From Pseudomonas hefeiensis (lineage in GTDB: Bacteria > Pseudomonadota > Gammaproteobacteria > Pseudomonadales > Pseudomonadaceae), in NCBI RefSeq assembly GCF_030687835.1, contig NZ_CP117449.1:1488001-1552000 (forward strand): 64,000 bases of DNA, given 5' to 3'. The notes beneath the pieces were generated by a model. It was not told where the DNA came from and ran no database searches. It saw only the letters and a list, made by a program, of their open reading frames with translations. A program made the translations under genes and the position numbers. Each line of letters starts with the position of its first letter. Position 1 is the stretch's first letter. Positions 48,313 to 59,952 of this stretch are shown piece after piece.

Positions 48313-48438
48313 CCCTTGTGGGAGCGAGCCGTGGGAGCAAAGCTTGCTCGCGATGGCGTCGGGTCAGGCAGTATTGATGTTGACTGACCCTCCGCTATCG
48401 CGAGCAAGCTTTGCTCCCACGGCTCGCACGCAAGGGGG
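48313..48438. repeat. Nested REP palindrome
   Basis: CCCCTTGTGGGAGCGAGCCG with GAGCAAAGCTTGCTCGCGAT at left is mirrored by ATCGCGAGCAAGCTTTGCTC and CCACGGCTCGCACGCAAGGGG at right. It is a double REP with unusually long arms, upstream of the riboswitch and of ltaE. Confidence 0.85.
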
Positions 48439-48540
48439 TTGTTGCCCTTTCCGTTGACCGGGCTTGATTATTCCGCGCCAAGCCCGCAGTAATTACCCTT
48501 CGAAAGGGATTTTCCCCCACCTGAACCCGAGGCCAGATTC

Positions 48541-49545
48541 ATGCGTGTTATCGATCTTCGCAGCGACACCGTCACCCAACCTTCCGCCGCCATGCTGGAT
48601 GCGATGGCCAGCGCGCCGACCGGCGACGATGTGTATGGCGAAGATCCAACTGTCAATCGCCTCGAGGCCGAACTGGCCGGGCGCCTGGGCTTTGCCGCAG
48701 CGCTGTTCGTACCCACCGGCACCATGAGCAACTTGCTCGGGCTGATGGCCCATTGCGAACGTGGTGATGAGTACATCGTTGGCCAGCAGGCTCACACCTA
48801 TAAATACGAAGGCGGCGGGGCGGCGGTACTGGGGTCCATCCAGCCGCAACCCCTTGAGGTGCAAGCGGACGGTTCTCTGGACCTGGAGCAAGTCGCCGCC
48901 GCGATCAAACCCGATGACTTCCACTTTGCCCGCACTCGCTTGTTGGCGCTGGAAAACACCATGCAAGGCAAGGTCCTGCCGCTGGACTATCTGGCCCGGG
49001 CCCGGCGTTTCACGCGCGAGCACGGCCTGGCGTTGCACCTTGACGGCGCGCGGCTGTACAACGCCGCGGTCAAGTTGAATGTCGATGCCCGGGAGATCAC
49101 CCAACATTTCGATTCGGTGTCGGTGTGCCTGTCCAAGGGCCTCGGCGCTCCCGTTGGCTCAGTCCTCTGCGGCAGCGCTGAACTGATCGGCAAGGCGCGC
49201 CGGCTGCGCAAGATGGTGGGCGGGGGCATGCGCCAGGCCGGAATCCTGGCAGCGGCGGGGTTGTATGCCCTGGATCATCAGGTCCAGCGCCTGGCCGATG
49301 ACCATGCCAATGCCCAGCGGCTTGCCGAGGGCTTGCGTGGGGCGGGGTACGAGGTCGAGCCGGTACAGACCAACATGGTCTACGTGCAGATAGGCGAGCG
49401 GGCCGAGGCCATCAAGGCGTTTGCCGACGAGCGTGGCATCAAGCTCAGCGCCGCACCACGCCTGCGAATGGTGACCCACATGGATGTCAGCGGCGCGCAA
49501 ATCGACGAAGTGATCCGCTCTTTCGTCGACTTTTCCCGTAACTGA
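48541..49545 (+). CDS. ltaE: Low-specificity L-threonine aldolase
   Basis: A 334-residue PLP enzyme beginning [44 protein letters not shown] is the cofactor phosphate region, and [18 protein letters not shown] (here [10 protein letters not shown]) holds the Schiff-base lysine. It cleaves threonine or allo-threonine to glycine and acetaldehyde. Stands between the aru block and alaS, as in P. aeruginosa. Confidence 0.93.
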   Translation: MRVIDLRSDTVTQPSAAMLDAMASAPTGDDVYGEDPTVNRLEAELAGRLGFAAALFVPTGTMSNLLGLMAHCERGDEYIVGQQAHTYKYEGGGAAVLGSIQPQPLEVQADGSLDLEQVAAAIKPDDFHFARTRLLALENTMQGKVLPLDYLARARRFTREHGLALHLDGARLYNAAVKLNVDAREITQHFDSVSVCLSKGLGAPVGSVLCGSAELIGKARRLRKMVGGGMRQAGILAAAGLYALDHQVQRLADDHANAQRLAEGLRGAGYEVEPVQTNMVYVQIGERAEAIKAFADERGIKLSAAPRLRMVTHMDVSGAQIDEVIRSFVDFSRN

Positions 49546-49691
49546 CCCGCCAAGCGGTCCAATTGACCGTTTCTATCGCATAAACACGCTGTACCCCACG
49601 CGAAGGGCCGATATAATGCGGCCCTTTGCCGTTGCTTCGTCTGTTGACGTTTTGCACAGGCCTTTGGCCGCAGCCTCCGTGGAAGAACCTA

Positions 49692-52319
<2,628 letters not shown>

Positions 52320-52408
52320 GGCAGTGCTCCGGGGTCGCCGTCTAGTGGCGGCTCCGGTCGCTGTTGAGTGATTATTGGGCGCCCTTCATGGGCAGAGGCG
52401 GCTTTGAA

Positions 52409-53650
52409 ATGGCTTTGATCGTACAGAAATTTGGAGGCACCTCGGTCGGCACTGTCGAGAGAATCGAACAAGTCGCCGACAAGGTTAAGAAATTCCGTGA
52501 AGCGGGCGATGACCTGGTGGTTGTGCTGTCGGCAATGAGCGGCGAGACCAACCGTCTGATCGATCTGGCCAAGCAAATCAGCGGCGACCAGCAGCCGGTT
52601 CCGCGCGAACTGGACGTGATCGTTTCCACCGGCGAGCAGGTGACCATCGCCTTGCTGGCCATGGCGCTGATCAAGCGGGGCGTGCCGGCGGTGTCCTACA
52701 CCGGCAACCAGGTGCGTATCCTGACGGACAGCGCGCACAATAAAGCGCGTATTCTGCAGATCGACGATCAGAAAATTCGCGGCGACCTGAAGGCCGGTCG
52801 TGTCGTGGTGGTCGCCGGTTTCCAGGGTGTGGACGAGCACGGCAACATCACCACCCTCGGCCGTGGCGGTTCCGATACTACGGGCGTGGCGCTGGCGGCG
52901 GCGCTCAAGGCCGACGAATGCCAGATCTACACCGATGTAGATGGTGTCTACACCACCGACCCACGGGTGGTGCCTGTGGCTCAGCGCCTGGACAAGATCA
53001 CCTTCGAAGAGATGCTGGAAATGGCCAGTCTCGGTTCCAAGGTGCTGCAGATCCGGGCTGTCGAATTCGCCGGCAAGTACAACGTTCCGCTGCGCGTTCT
53101 GCACAGCTTCAAAGAGGGTCCGGGCACCCTCATTACTATTGATGAAGAGGAATCCATGGAACAGCCGATCATTTCCGGCATCGCTTTCAACCGCGATGAA
53201 GCCAAGCTGACCATCCGTGGCGTGCCAGACACCCCCGGCGTGGCGTTCAAGATTCTCGGCCCGATCAGTGCCGCGAACATCGAAGTCGACATGATCGTGC
53301 AGAACGTCGCGCACGATAACACCACCGACTTCACCTTCACCGTGCACCGCAACGACTACCAGGCCGCAGAAGCCGTGCTGAAAAAGACCGCTGACGAAAT
53401 TGGCGCCCGGGAAGTGGTGGGTGATACCAAGATCGCCAAGGTCTCGATCGTCGGTGTCGGCATGCGCTCTCACGCAGGCGTGGCCAGCCGTATGTTCGAA
53501 TCCCTGGCCAAGGAAAGCATCAACATCCAGATGATCTCTACTTCGGAAATCAAGGTTTCCGTGGTCATCGAAGAGAAGTACCTGGAGCTGGCCGTGCGCG
53601 CCCTGCACACGGCTTTCGAACTCGACGCTGCTGCCCGACAGGGCGAGTAG
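52409..53650 (+). CDS. lysC: Aspartate kinase
   Basis: 413 residues from MALIVQKFGGTSVGTVERIE at 52409. The kinase domain (about 1-245) includes GRGGSDTTGVALAAAL and IYTDVDGVYTTDPR. Two ACT domains follow for feedback control by lysine and threonine. An in-frame ATG at 53156, preceded by GAGGAA, would give a C-terminal beta subunit of about 164 residues, as described for alpha2-beta2 LysC enzymes of Pseudomonas. First step of the aspartate pathway. Confidence 0.96.
   Translation: MALIVQKFGGTSVGTVERIEQVADKVKKFREAGDDLVVVLSAMSGETNRLIDLAKQISGDQQPVPRELDVIVSTGEQVTIALLAMALIKRGVPAVSYTGNQVRILTDSAHNKARILQIDDQKIRGDLKAGRVVVVAGFQGVDEHGNITTLGRGGSDTTGVALAAALKADECQIYTDVDGVYTTDPRVVPVAQRLDKITFEEMLEMASLGSKVLQIRAVEFAGKYNVPLRVLHSFKEGPGTLITIDEEESMEQPIISGIAFNRDEAKLTIRGVPDTPGVAFKILGPISAANIEVDMIVQNVAHDNTTDFTFTVHRNDYQAAEAVLKKTADEIGAREVVGDTKIAKVSIVGVGMRSHAGVASRMFESLAKESINIQMISTSEIKVSVVIEEKYLELAVRALHTAFELDAAARQGE
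53148..53158 (+). promoter_or_regulatory. Internal ribosome-binding site and start in lysC
   Basis: GAGGAATCC-ATG is in frame at lysC codon 250, exactly where the regulatory ACT domains begin. It can yield the beta subunit. Confidence 0.65.
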
Positions 53651-53661
53651 GGCGTTGTCTG

Positions 53662-53690
53662 AGGGCGCGGTTTACCGCGCCCTTTGTTTT
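53662..53690 (+). terminator. lysC terminator
   Basis: AGGGCGCGG-TTTA-CCGCGCCCT followed by TTGTTTTT. Confidence 0.93.
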
Positions 53691-53832
53691 TCTGAAAGGC
53701 GCGTTTCAAAACTGTTCTTTTGCTCGCGCTGGTCAATACTAGGCTTGTAGGCTGCGACCGTTTCGGTTGTAGGTCCAATGCCTTTTTTTTGCAGACTGTT
53801 GTCCCTGAACTGAATTGCGTGAGGAGAAAGGT

Positions 53833-54021
53833 ATGCTGATTCTGACTCGTCGGTGCGCAGAGAGCCTGATTATTGGCGATGGCGAAATCACCGTGACCGT
53901 GCTCGGCGTCAAAGGAAACCAAGTGCGTATTGGCGTCAACGCTCCGAAAGAGGTCGCGGTGCACCGAGAGGAAATTTACCTGCGTATCAAGAAAGAGAAG
54001 GACGACGAACCAAGCCATTAA
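53833..54021 (+). CDS. rsmA: RNA-binding regulator RsmA/CsrA
   Basis: 62 residues starting [20 protein letters not shown], with GAGGAGAAAGG before the ATG at 53833. Conserved [28 protein letters not shown] with the RNA-contacting Leu4 and Arg44 regions. It binds GGA motifs in leaders to control secondary metabolism and motility, and is titrated by small RNAs outside this window. Position after lysC matches P. aeruginosa PA0905. Confidence 0.97.
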   Translation: MLILTRRCAESLIIGDGEITVTVLGVKGNQVRIGVNAPKEVAVHREEIYLRIKKEKDDEPSH

Positions 54022-54083
54022 TTTTTATCGATTTTTATGTTTGCAAACGGGGATGAAGGTGGTTAATATACGCCCCGTGTTGC

Positions 54084-54174
54084 GGAGAGCTGGCCGAGTG
54101 GCCGAAGGCGCTCCCCTGCTAAGGGAGTACACCTCAAAAGGGTGTCGGGGGTTCGAATCCCCCGTTCTCCGCCA
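54084..54174 (+). tRNA. tRNA-Ser (anticodon GCT)
   Basis: The 91-base sequence folds as a type II tRNA with long variable arm. Acceptor GGAGAGC pairs with GTTCTCC, the T loop contains GTTCGAATC and CCA is encoded. Anticodon GCT is at 54118-54120. Confidence 0.97.
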
Positions 54175-54281
54175 TTATTTATTTAGTGCGACGTAATCTG
54201 GCTTTATCGGTAAGTTGTTGAAATTACTGAAAAAAGCGCTTTACAAAAAGATTCGGCGACCTATAATGCGCGGCAACAAAT

Positions 54282-54358
54282 GCACTCGTAGCTCAGCTGG
54301 ATAGAGTACTCGGCTACGAACCGAGCGGTCACAGGTTCGAATCCTGTCGAGTGCACCA
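54282..54358 (+). tRNA. tRNA-Arg (anticodon ACG), copy 1
   Basis: 77 bases with encoded CCA. Acceptor GCACTCG pairs with CGAGTGC, D loop AGCTGGATAG, T loop GTTCGAATC. Anticodon ACG is at 54316-54318, decoding CGU/CGC/CGA after inosine formation. Confidence 0.98.
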
Positions 54359-54430
54359 TTTAAGAGTTTTTTGCAGTGATGCAAATAACTTGGCTTCAAC
54401 CAGTTGTGATCTGGTATAAAACCACAACTT

Positions 54431-54507
54431 GCACTCGTAGCTCAGCTGGATAGAGTACTCGGCTACGAACCGAGCGGTCACAGGTTCGAATCCTGTCGAG
54501 TGCACCA
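54431..54507 (+). tRNA. tRNA-Arg (anticodon ACG), copy 2
   Basis: Identical in sequence to the copy at 54282, with 72 bases between them. Confidence 0.98.
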
Positions 54508-54513
54508 AACACC

Positions 54514-54543
54514 AAAAAGCCCGCGTTAAACGCGGGCTTTTTG
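54514..54543. terminator. Terminator after the tRNA genes
   Basis: AAAAAGCCCGCG-TTAAA-CGCGGGCTTTTT, symmetrical, so it also serves the convergent gene at 54548. Confidence 0.93.
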
Positions 54544-54547
54544 CTGT

Positions 54548-55051
54548 CTACGATTTGCCTTTCACACACCCTTTCTCATCGAATACGACCTCTGCGCTGC
54601 GGCCTTTTTTCGCTTTATAAGTATATCGAGTACTCGAATTCCGGATTTTGACCGAGTCCGGTTTGCCCAGAGCGCTTTCCACGTCCTGCTGGCTCATGCC
54701 GCTAATGATTCGCTGGTTAATGATCGCTTCGCGGCGTTGCCTGGCGGTGAGCAGATTCCTGCAGCGGTCTTCAAGCTGGCCGACAACAGTCGGTTCCTTG
54801 CGCTTGGCTTTGTTGCCGGATGTTTGCCGAAACTCCGCTTCGGGCAGCATGGCCTCTGTCATCGGCGCGGTCCTGCCCGGGTTGATCGGGTGGATCTGCT
54901 GAAGTGACAGGGTCTCACCCGGGCGGCAACTCAGGGTGGTGAAGGTCACGTGCCCGGCGGTACTTTCACAACGATGCACGCTTTGCCCGGTAGCCGCCAA
55001 AGGCAGGCAGGGCAGGGCGGCGAATAAAAACAGGTAGCGACGGACAGGCAT
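54548..55051 (-). CDS. Exported protein with DUF4124-like and SmpA/OmlA-like parts
   Basis: A 167-residue protein with a signal peptide (about 1-22). The mature N-terminus (SVHRCESTAGHVTFTTLSCRPGE) is like DUF4124 modules. The C-terminus (ISGMSQQDVESALGKPDSVKIRNSSTRYTYKAKKGRSAEVVFDEKGCVKG) resembles the SmpA/OmlA small outer-membrane domain. There is no lipobox Cys. Function unknown. Confidence 0.78.
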   Translation of the reverse strand: MPVRRYLFLFAALPCLPLAATGQSVHRCESTAGHVTFTTLSCRPGETLSLQQIHPINPGRTAPMTEAMLPEAEFRQTSGNKAKRKEPTVVGQLEDRCRNLLTARQRREAIINQRIISGMSQQDVESALGKPDSVKIRNSSTRYTYKAKKGRSAEVVFDEKGCVKGKS

Positions 55052-55373
55052 CCTGACGTCCTCCTTGACGGTGAAGAAGAGAAGGTTAGCCGCTACATTT
55101 TTACCCGGGCGTGTGTTTTCTTTTCAGGATAAGTCGTCGTAGGCATAGAGGTTCAATCTGCGTTCAGGTATGTCTCGCAAGCGCTTGTTCTTGCCATGAT
55201 TTTTTAACGTTTAAAAGTGTCAAGCGGTGTATGATTGCGCCCGTCAGCCCCGCCGGGGCTTGTGGAATATCCCATGGACTTACCCAGTAGTTACTCAATA
55301 TCCCGTTTCACCAATCATGAACTGACTGATTGATCCTTCCGGCGTGCTCCACTGCTGGGAGTGGAGTTCGCCT
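55052..55373 (+). promoter_or_regulatory. mgtE leader with a possible short open reading frame
   Basis: ATG at 55274 opens a 19-codon frame (MDLPSSYSISRFTNHELTD) ending in TGA at 55333, forty bases before mgtE. A GCCCCGCCGGGGC hairpin lies just upstream. This could be a leader peptide controlling mgtE, as leader frames do for some Mg transporters; the Shine-Dalgarno is weak. Confidence 0.35.
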
Positions 55374-56816
55374 ATGACCGAAATAGAAGTAAAAAAAACG
55401 CAGGAAAGCCTTCAGGATCGCCTTGCTCAAGTCGTTGAGCTGCTGCATCGCCAGCGGGTGGTCGAAGACCTGACGCATCGCCAGGAAGGCCCGCATCACG
55501 ACCTGGTCGAGAACCTGGTCCACCGGCAGAACCTCGTCGAGCTGCAACGCAAGCTCGATGACCTGCACTCCGCCGACGTCGCCTACATCCTTGAAGCCTT
55601 GCCGCTGGAAGAGCGTCTGACGGTCTGGCAGTTGGTCCAGGCTGATCGTGACGGTGACATCCTGCTTGAAGTGTCCGACTCGGTTCGTGAAACCCTGATC
55701 GCTGACATGGATGATCACGAGCTGCTGGCGGCGGCCAAGGAAATGGACGCCGACGAACTCGCCGACCTTGCGCCCGAATTGCCACGGGACGTTATCCACG
55801 AACTGATGGAAACCCTCGACGGCCAACAGCGTGAGCGCGTGCGTTCGGCGTTGTCCTATGACGAGGAGCAGGTCGGTGCGCTGATGGACTTCGAGATGGT
55901 GACCATCCGTGAGGATGTCAGTCTTGAAGTGGTATTGCGTTACCTGCGCCGTCTCAAGGAGCTGCCGGGGCATACCGACAAGCTCTTCGTGGTCGATTAC
56001 GACGGTGTGCTTAAGGGCGTGCTGCCTATCAAGCGATTGCTCGTCAATGATCCGGAAAAGCAGGTAGCCGAGGTCATGGCCAGTGACCCGGTGAGTTTTC
56101 ACCCGGACGAGGATGCCTACGATGCGGCCCAGGCGTTCGAACGTTACGATTTGATTTCTGCACCCGTTGTCGACAAGAACGGTAAGTTGATCGGCCGTCT
56201 GACCATTGACGAAATGGTCGACCTGATTCGTGAGGAGAGCGAAAGCGAAGTCCTCAACATGGCCGGTCTGCGTGAAGAGGAAGACATCTTCGCCTCGGTC
56301 TGGAAGTCCCTGCGTAACCGTTGGGCCTGGCTGGCGGTCAATTTGGTCACGGCTTTTATTGCGTCCCGGGTCATCGGTCTGTTCGAAGGCTCCATCGAAA
56401 AACTGGTAGCCCTCGCGGCGCTGATGCCTATCGTTGCGGGGATTGGCGGCAACTCCGGTAACCAGACCATTACCATGATTGTCCGCGCCATGGCGCTGGA
56501 TCAGGTCAGTACCGGCAATACGTCGCGGTTGATGCGCAAGGAACTGGCCGTGGGCTTGATCAACGGTCTGGTTTGGGGGGGCGTAATCGGCGTGGTGGCG
56601 TACCTGCTGTATGGCAGTTGGTCACTGGGAGTGGTCATGACCGCCGCGATGACGCTCAACTTGCTGTTGGCGGCCTTGATGGGGGTATTGATTCCCATGA
56701 CCCTGGCTCGATTGGGACGTGACCCCGCCATGGGGGCCAGCGTGATGATTACCGCCATGACCGACAGCGGCGGGTTCTTCATTTTCCTGGGGTTGGCGAC
56801 GATTTTCCTGCTCTGA
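55374..56816 (+). CDS. mgtE: Magnesium transporter MgtE
   Basis: A 480-residue MgtE. The cytosolic N domain (about 1-150; repeats around LHSADVAYILEALP and ADELADLAPELPRDVIHELME) is followed by two CBS domains (MASDPVSFHPDEDAYDAAQAFERYDLISAPVVDKNGKLIGRLTIDEMVDLI). Five transmembrane helices then include PIVAGIGGNSGNQTITMIVRAMAL, the pore region. It is a Mg-gated Mg channel. Terminator follows. Confidence 0.95.
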   Translation: MTEIEVKKTQESLQDRLAQVVELLHRQRVVEDLTHRQEGPHHDLVENLVHRQNLVELQRKLDDLHSADVAYILEALPLEERLTVWQLVQADRDGDILLEVSDSVRETLIADMDDHELLAAAKEMDADELADLAPELPRDVIHELMETLDGQQRERVRSALSYDEEQVGALMDFEMVTIREDVSLEVVLRYLRRLKELPGHTDKLFVVDYDGVLKGVLPIKRLLVNDPEKQVAEVMASDPVSFHPDEDAYDAAQAFERYDLISAPVVDKNGKLIGRLTIDEMVDLIREESESEVLNMAGLREEEDIFASVWKSLRNRWAWLAVNLVTAFIASRVIGLFEGSIEKLVALAALMPIVAGIGGNSGNQTITMIVRAMALDQVSTGNTSRLMRKELAVGLINGLVWGGVIGVVAYLLYGSWSLGVVMTAAMTLNLLLAALMGVLIPMTLARLGRDPAMGASVMITAMTDSGGFFIFLGLATIFLL

Positions 56817-56829
56817 TTCGCGCCTCAAT

Positions 56830-56856
56830 AAAGCCCGCCAATTTGGCGGGCTTTTT
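56830..56856 (+). terminator. mgtE terminator
   Basis: AAAGCCCGCC-AATTT-GGCGGGCTTTTT. Confidence 0.93.
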
Positions 56857-56898
56857 CGTGGGTGCCAGAAATCTCAGTCACCAAATTTCAGACAAAAA

Positions 56899-56921
56899 AA
56901 AGCCAGCACAAGGCTGGCTTT
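56899..56921 (-). terminator. amrZ terminator
   Basis: AAAGCCAGC-ACAAG-GCTGGCTTT, followed on the minus strand by a run of Ts. Confidence 0.9.
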
Positions 56922-56938
56922 GAATGTCTTGGGTGCGA

Positions 56939-57265
56939 TCAGGACGCGTCTGCGGCCATTTCTGCGTCATGGGCAATCAGCGAAACGAGGGCGTTTTGCT
57001 GGCGATGAGAGAGTTGTCGGAATCGTTGAAGCAGCTCGCGCTCATGCAATGACAGCTCTGGGCTGTCTAGCCGCATGCTCAGCTCTTCACCCAACGCACC
57101 TTCCTGAATAAGGCTTTGCTCAAGGCGCGCGATGATTTCGGAGTTCATGCTGCGGTGATGATTACGAGCCACCTCGGCAATGCGTTCCCGCATTCCGTCT
57201 GGCAGACGTACGACGAACTTGTCAGCCGTACGGCTGGAATAAATTGCCTGTTTCATTGGGCGCAT
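56939..57265 (-). CDS. amrZ: Ribbon-helix-helix regulator AmrZ
   Basis: 108 residues: [20 protein letters not shown], then [39 protein letters not shown] and [27 protein letters not shown]. This is very close to P. aeruginosa AmrZ/AlgZ, including the full N-terminal arm and the Arc-type ribbon-helix-helix. It controls alginate, motility, c-di-GMP and biofilm genes as a tetramer. No strong Shine-Dalgarno is visible before the ATG, but the protein match fixes the start. Confidence 0.94.
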   Translation of the reverse strand: MRPMKQAIYSSRTADKFVVRLPDGMRERIAEVARNHHRSMNSEIIARLEQSLIQEGALGEELSMRLDSPELSLHERELLQRFRQLSHRQQNALVSLIAHDAEMAADAS

Positions 57266-57789
57266 ATATTTAACCGGTTAGTTCAGGGGAGCGGTTCTCG
57301 GGATTGGCCGCAGGATGTCGATAGGACAAGCCCCTTAGCCAAATGTTCAACCTGAATTGTTAAGAGGCCCGCATCATGCCTCAAAATTGCCAGATCATTG
57401 GCGCCAATTCTGTGACAAATATTGATCCGCGTAAAGGCGTTCTGCCAGTACCCTTCGTCAAAAATGCGGACTGGTTGGAAAAATTCCCAGGTCCGCATCT
57501 TGTGACCACGGCATCGTGTCTATGTGCCATACCGTCCGGCGGATAACCGTGACGTAGGCACCAGCGCGGTGCTGTCCTTGTATTGTATAGGATAGTGGCA
57601 ATTTGCCGATTTACTAGAATGAGCAGAGTGGGCCAGATGAGCGGCGGCCCGGCCCGGGTTCTTCGGTGGGAGACTTGGCCAGCGGTACATCTGCCTACAC
57701 TTAAAAAGCCATGGACGACATGACAAACGCCAGGCTGACCGTTAACATGCACGCCGTCCAACGCACCGCGTTTCTCGTGGTCGACTTGT
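57266..57789. other. Upstream region of amrZ, no gene seen
   Basis: Contains the amrZ promoter region on the minus strand and the leader of tRNA-Arg. Open frames here are short and lack ribosome-binding sites. Confidence 0.5.
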
Positions 57790-57866
57790 GTCTCAGTAGC
57801 TCAATTGGATAGAGCATCCCCCTCCTAAGGGGAAGGTTGGCAGTTCGAACCTGCCCTGGGACACCA
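57790..57866 (+). tRNA. tRNA-Arg (anticodon CCT)
   Basis: 77 bases with encoded CCA. Acceptor GTCTCAG pairs with CTGGGAC (one G-U), T loop GTTCGAACC. Anticodon CCT is at 57824-57826, decoding AGG. tRNA-Arg(CCT) genes are frequent integration sites, and an accessory secretion locus follows. Confidence 0.96.
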
Positions 57867-58221
57867 TCTTTCTCCAACCCTCCAATAGTTTGCCTCCCTT
57901 TCGCCAAATCCCCATGGTGGGGGCGGACGTCGGTTCGTTCACCGCGAAAAAATCCATCTCGTACAGGTCCGACCAGACGATTTCTGTCGGTGGTTTTTAA
58001 TGCGTCCTGTGAGACACGTCTCTTTTTTGAGCAGAAAGTTTCTCCTCCCTTGAACCGAAGGCGATATGCAGAGTCTGGTGTGCGCGTAGTTTTGCGCATC
58101 AGCAGCGTGAGTATTTTTGGTGTCAGCCTGGATTTTCCGGCGTTCCCCGAAATGAAAAGACCGATACCGGTGCTTTGTCTGCTCGCCAGTTTGCTGCCAT
58201 TTTCGTATCGAGGGATCGAAC
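57867..58221. other. Region between tRNA-Arg and the TpsB gene
   Basis: No convincing gene and no tRNA-fragment repeat is visible. It probably holds the promoter of the two-partner secretion operon. Confidence 0.45.
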
Positions 58222-59928
58222 ATGTTTTCACCCGCCCATTGGGCGAGGTCGTACCTGGCTTTGCTGTGCCTTTCTCCGCTAACGCTCGCTTACGCTGCAC
58301 CCACCCCCGGCGACACGGACCTGATCCGTGAGCGCCAAGATCGCTTGCTCGAAGAGCAGCGTCGGCGGCTTGAAGAACTCAAGGATCTGCCGGGCAAGCC
58401 CGCAGCGCCCCAGGCTCCGGTTGCTCCGAGCGACAGCCGTTGTTTCCCCATCAAAACCATCGAAATCAAGGGCGCCGACAGTCTTTCGGCCAGTGAGCGC
58501 GAACAACTGCTCAAGCCCTATATCAACCAATGCCTGGGCGTGTCACAGCTTAACGAGTTGCTCAAGGCCATCACCGACTACTACCTGGAAAAAGGTCTGG
58601 TCACCAGTCGTGCCTATTTGCCGCAACAGGACCTGTCCAGCGGTCACCTGCAAGTGCTGGTCGTTGAGGGCCGGCTGGAAGGGCTGAAGGGGGCCGAAGG
58701 CAGTGGTCTATCCGAGCGGGAGCTGGTTATGAGCTTTCCCGGCAAGGCGGGCGATTTGCTCAATCTGCGGGATATCGAGCAAATGGTCGACCAACTGAAC
58801 CGTTTGCCATCCAATCGCGTGCAGATGGAGTTGGCGCCGGGACAGGATCTCGGTGGCAGTGATGTGCTGGTCAAAAACACCCCGCAAAAGCCTTGGCGCG
58901 TTGGCTTGGCGCGGCATAACGATGGCCAGAAGAGCACCGGCGAACAGCAATGGGGCACCTCCTTCGACTGGGACAGCCCGCTGGGCCTGGCCGATCAACT
59001 GGCATTGCGCGGCGGCCACGATGCCGTCAGCGATCACCAGAAAACCTCGCGCAATGCCATGCTCTATTACAACCTGCCGTTTGGTTGGTGGAACCTGAGC
59101 TACAGCTACAGTCAGAGCGAGTACCGCGCCCTGGGCCAGGCCAACGGCTTCAATTTCAAGCAGAGCGGTGACAGTCAGAGCCATCAGGTGCGCCTGGAGC
59201 GGGTGGTCCATCGCGACGCGGTGAGCAAGACTTCGCTCAACACCGGCTTGGCGTACCTGCGCACTAACAACTTCGTCAACGACAGCAAGCTCGGTAATAG
59301 CAGCAATCGCATCAGCGAGGCGCAGTTCGGCATCAATCACGGACGACGGGTCGGCAATGCATTCGTCAACCTGGACCTGGGTGTACAGCAAGGCATCGGC
59401 GCTCTCGATGCCCAGCGCGACGACGATCCGGGTCCCGGGCAGGCCGACGCCCGCTACCGCAAATACACCGCCACCCTCAGCTATTTGCAGCCCTTCATGC
59501 TGGGCGGCGAATCCTTCAGTTTCAGCAGCCTGATGACCGGCCAGCGCAGCGAGGATGCGCTATTCGCCTCGCAGCGCATGAGCCTGGGCGGACTGGCGTC
59601 GGTCCGAGGCTACAAGGACCAGACGCTGTCCGGCGACAGTGGTGGTTACTGGCGCAACGATCTGCGCTGGAGCCGCCCGGTGACGCTGGAGTGGCTGCGC
59701 CCGGTGTTCGCCGAATACGGCACCAGCCTCGGTTACGACCAGGGCGTGATTCGCGGCAATCGCTACAACGGCGACCAGCACGGGCGCATGTCGAGCCACT
59801 CGCTGGAATTGTTTGCCCGTGGTGAGCACCTGAGCGCCAGCGTCACCTTTGCCCATTCCCTGGAACGTCCGGATGCCCTGACCGAGCGCGAAGCGCCGAT
59901 CTACTTGCGCGTGGATGTATCTATCTAA
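58222..59928 (+). CDS. TpsB outer-membrane transporter (ShlB/FhaC/HecB, CdiB-like)
   Basis: A 568-residue protein with a signal peptide (about 1-25), a helical plug segment (LIRERQDRLLEEQRRRLEELKD), two POTRA domains (from CFPIKTIEIKGADSLS) and a C-terminal beta barrel. The conserved loop-6 motif reads LASVRGYKDQTLSGDSG. It secretes the large exoprotein encoded 24 bases downstream across the outer membrane. CdiB and FhaC homologues look alike, so adhesin and contact-dependent inhibition roles cannot be separated from this gene alone. Confidence 0.93.
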   Translation: MFSPAHWARSYLALLCLSPLTLAYAAPTPGDTDLIRERQDRLLEEQRRRLEELKDLPGKPAAPQAPVAPSDSRCFPIKTIEIKGADSLSASEREQLLKPYINQCLGVSQLNELLKAITDYYLEKGLVTSRAYLPQQDLSSGHLQVLVVEGRLEGLKGAEGSGLSERELVMSFPGKAGDLLNLRDIEQMVDQLNRLPSNRVQMELAPGQDLGGSDVLVKNTPQKPWRVGLARHNDGQKSTGEQQWGTSFDWDSPLGLADQLALRGGHDAVSDHQKTSRNAMLYYNLPFGWWNLSYSYSQSEYRALGQANGFNFKQSGDSQSHQVRLERVVHRDAVSKTSLNTGLAYLRTNNFVNDSKLGNSSNRISEAQFGINHGRRVGNAFVNLDLGVQQGIGALDAQRDDDPGPGQADARYRKYTATLSYLQPFMLGGESFSFSSLMTGQRSEDALFASQRMSLGGLASVRGYKDQTLSGDSGGYWRNDLRWSRPVTLEWLRPVFAEYGTSLGYDQGVIRGNRYNGDQHGRMSSHSLELFARGEHLSASVTFAHSLERPDALTEREAPIYLRVDVSI

Positions 59929-59952
59929 TTTCTGTTGCAACGAGACCTGATC

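Noticed and set aside
57790..58221. Integrase or attachment-site remnant beside tRNA-Arg(CCT)
   Set aside because: No integrase gene and no repeat of the tRNA 3' end could be found inside the window.
57867..58331. Plus-strand frame between tRNA-Arg and the TpsB gene
   Set aside because: It overlaps the TpsB signal-peptide region in another frame and lacks coding features.
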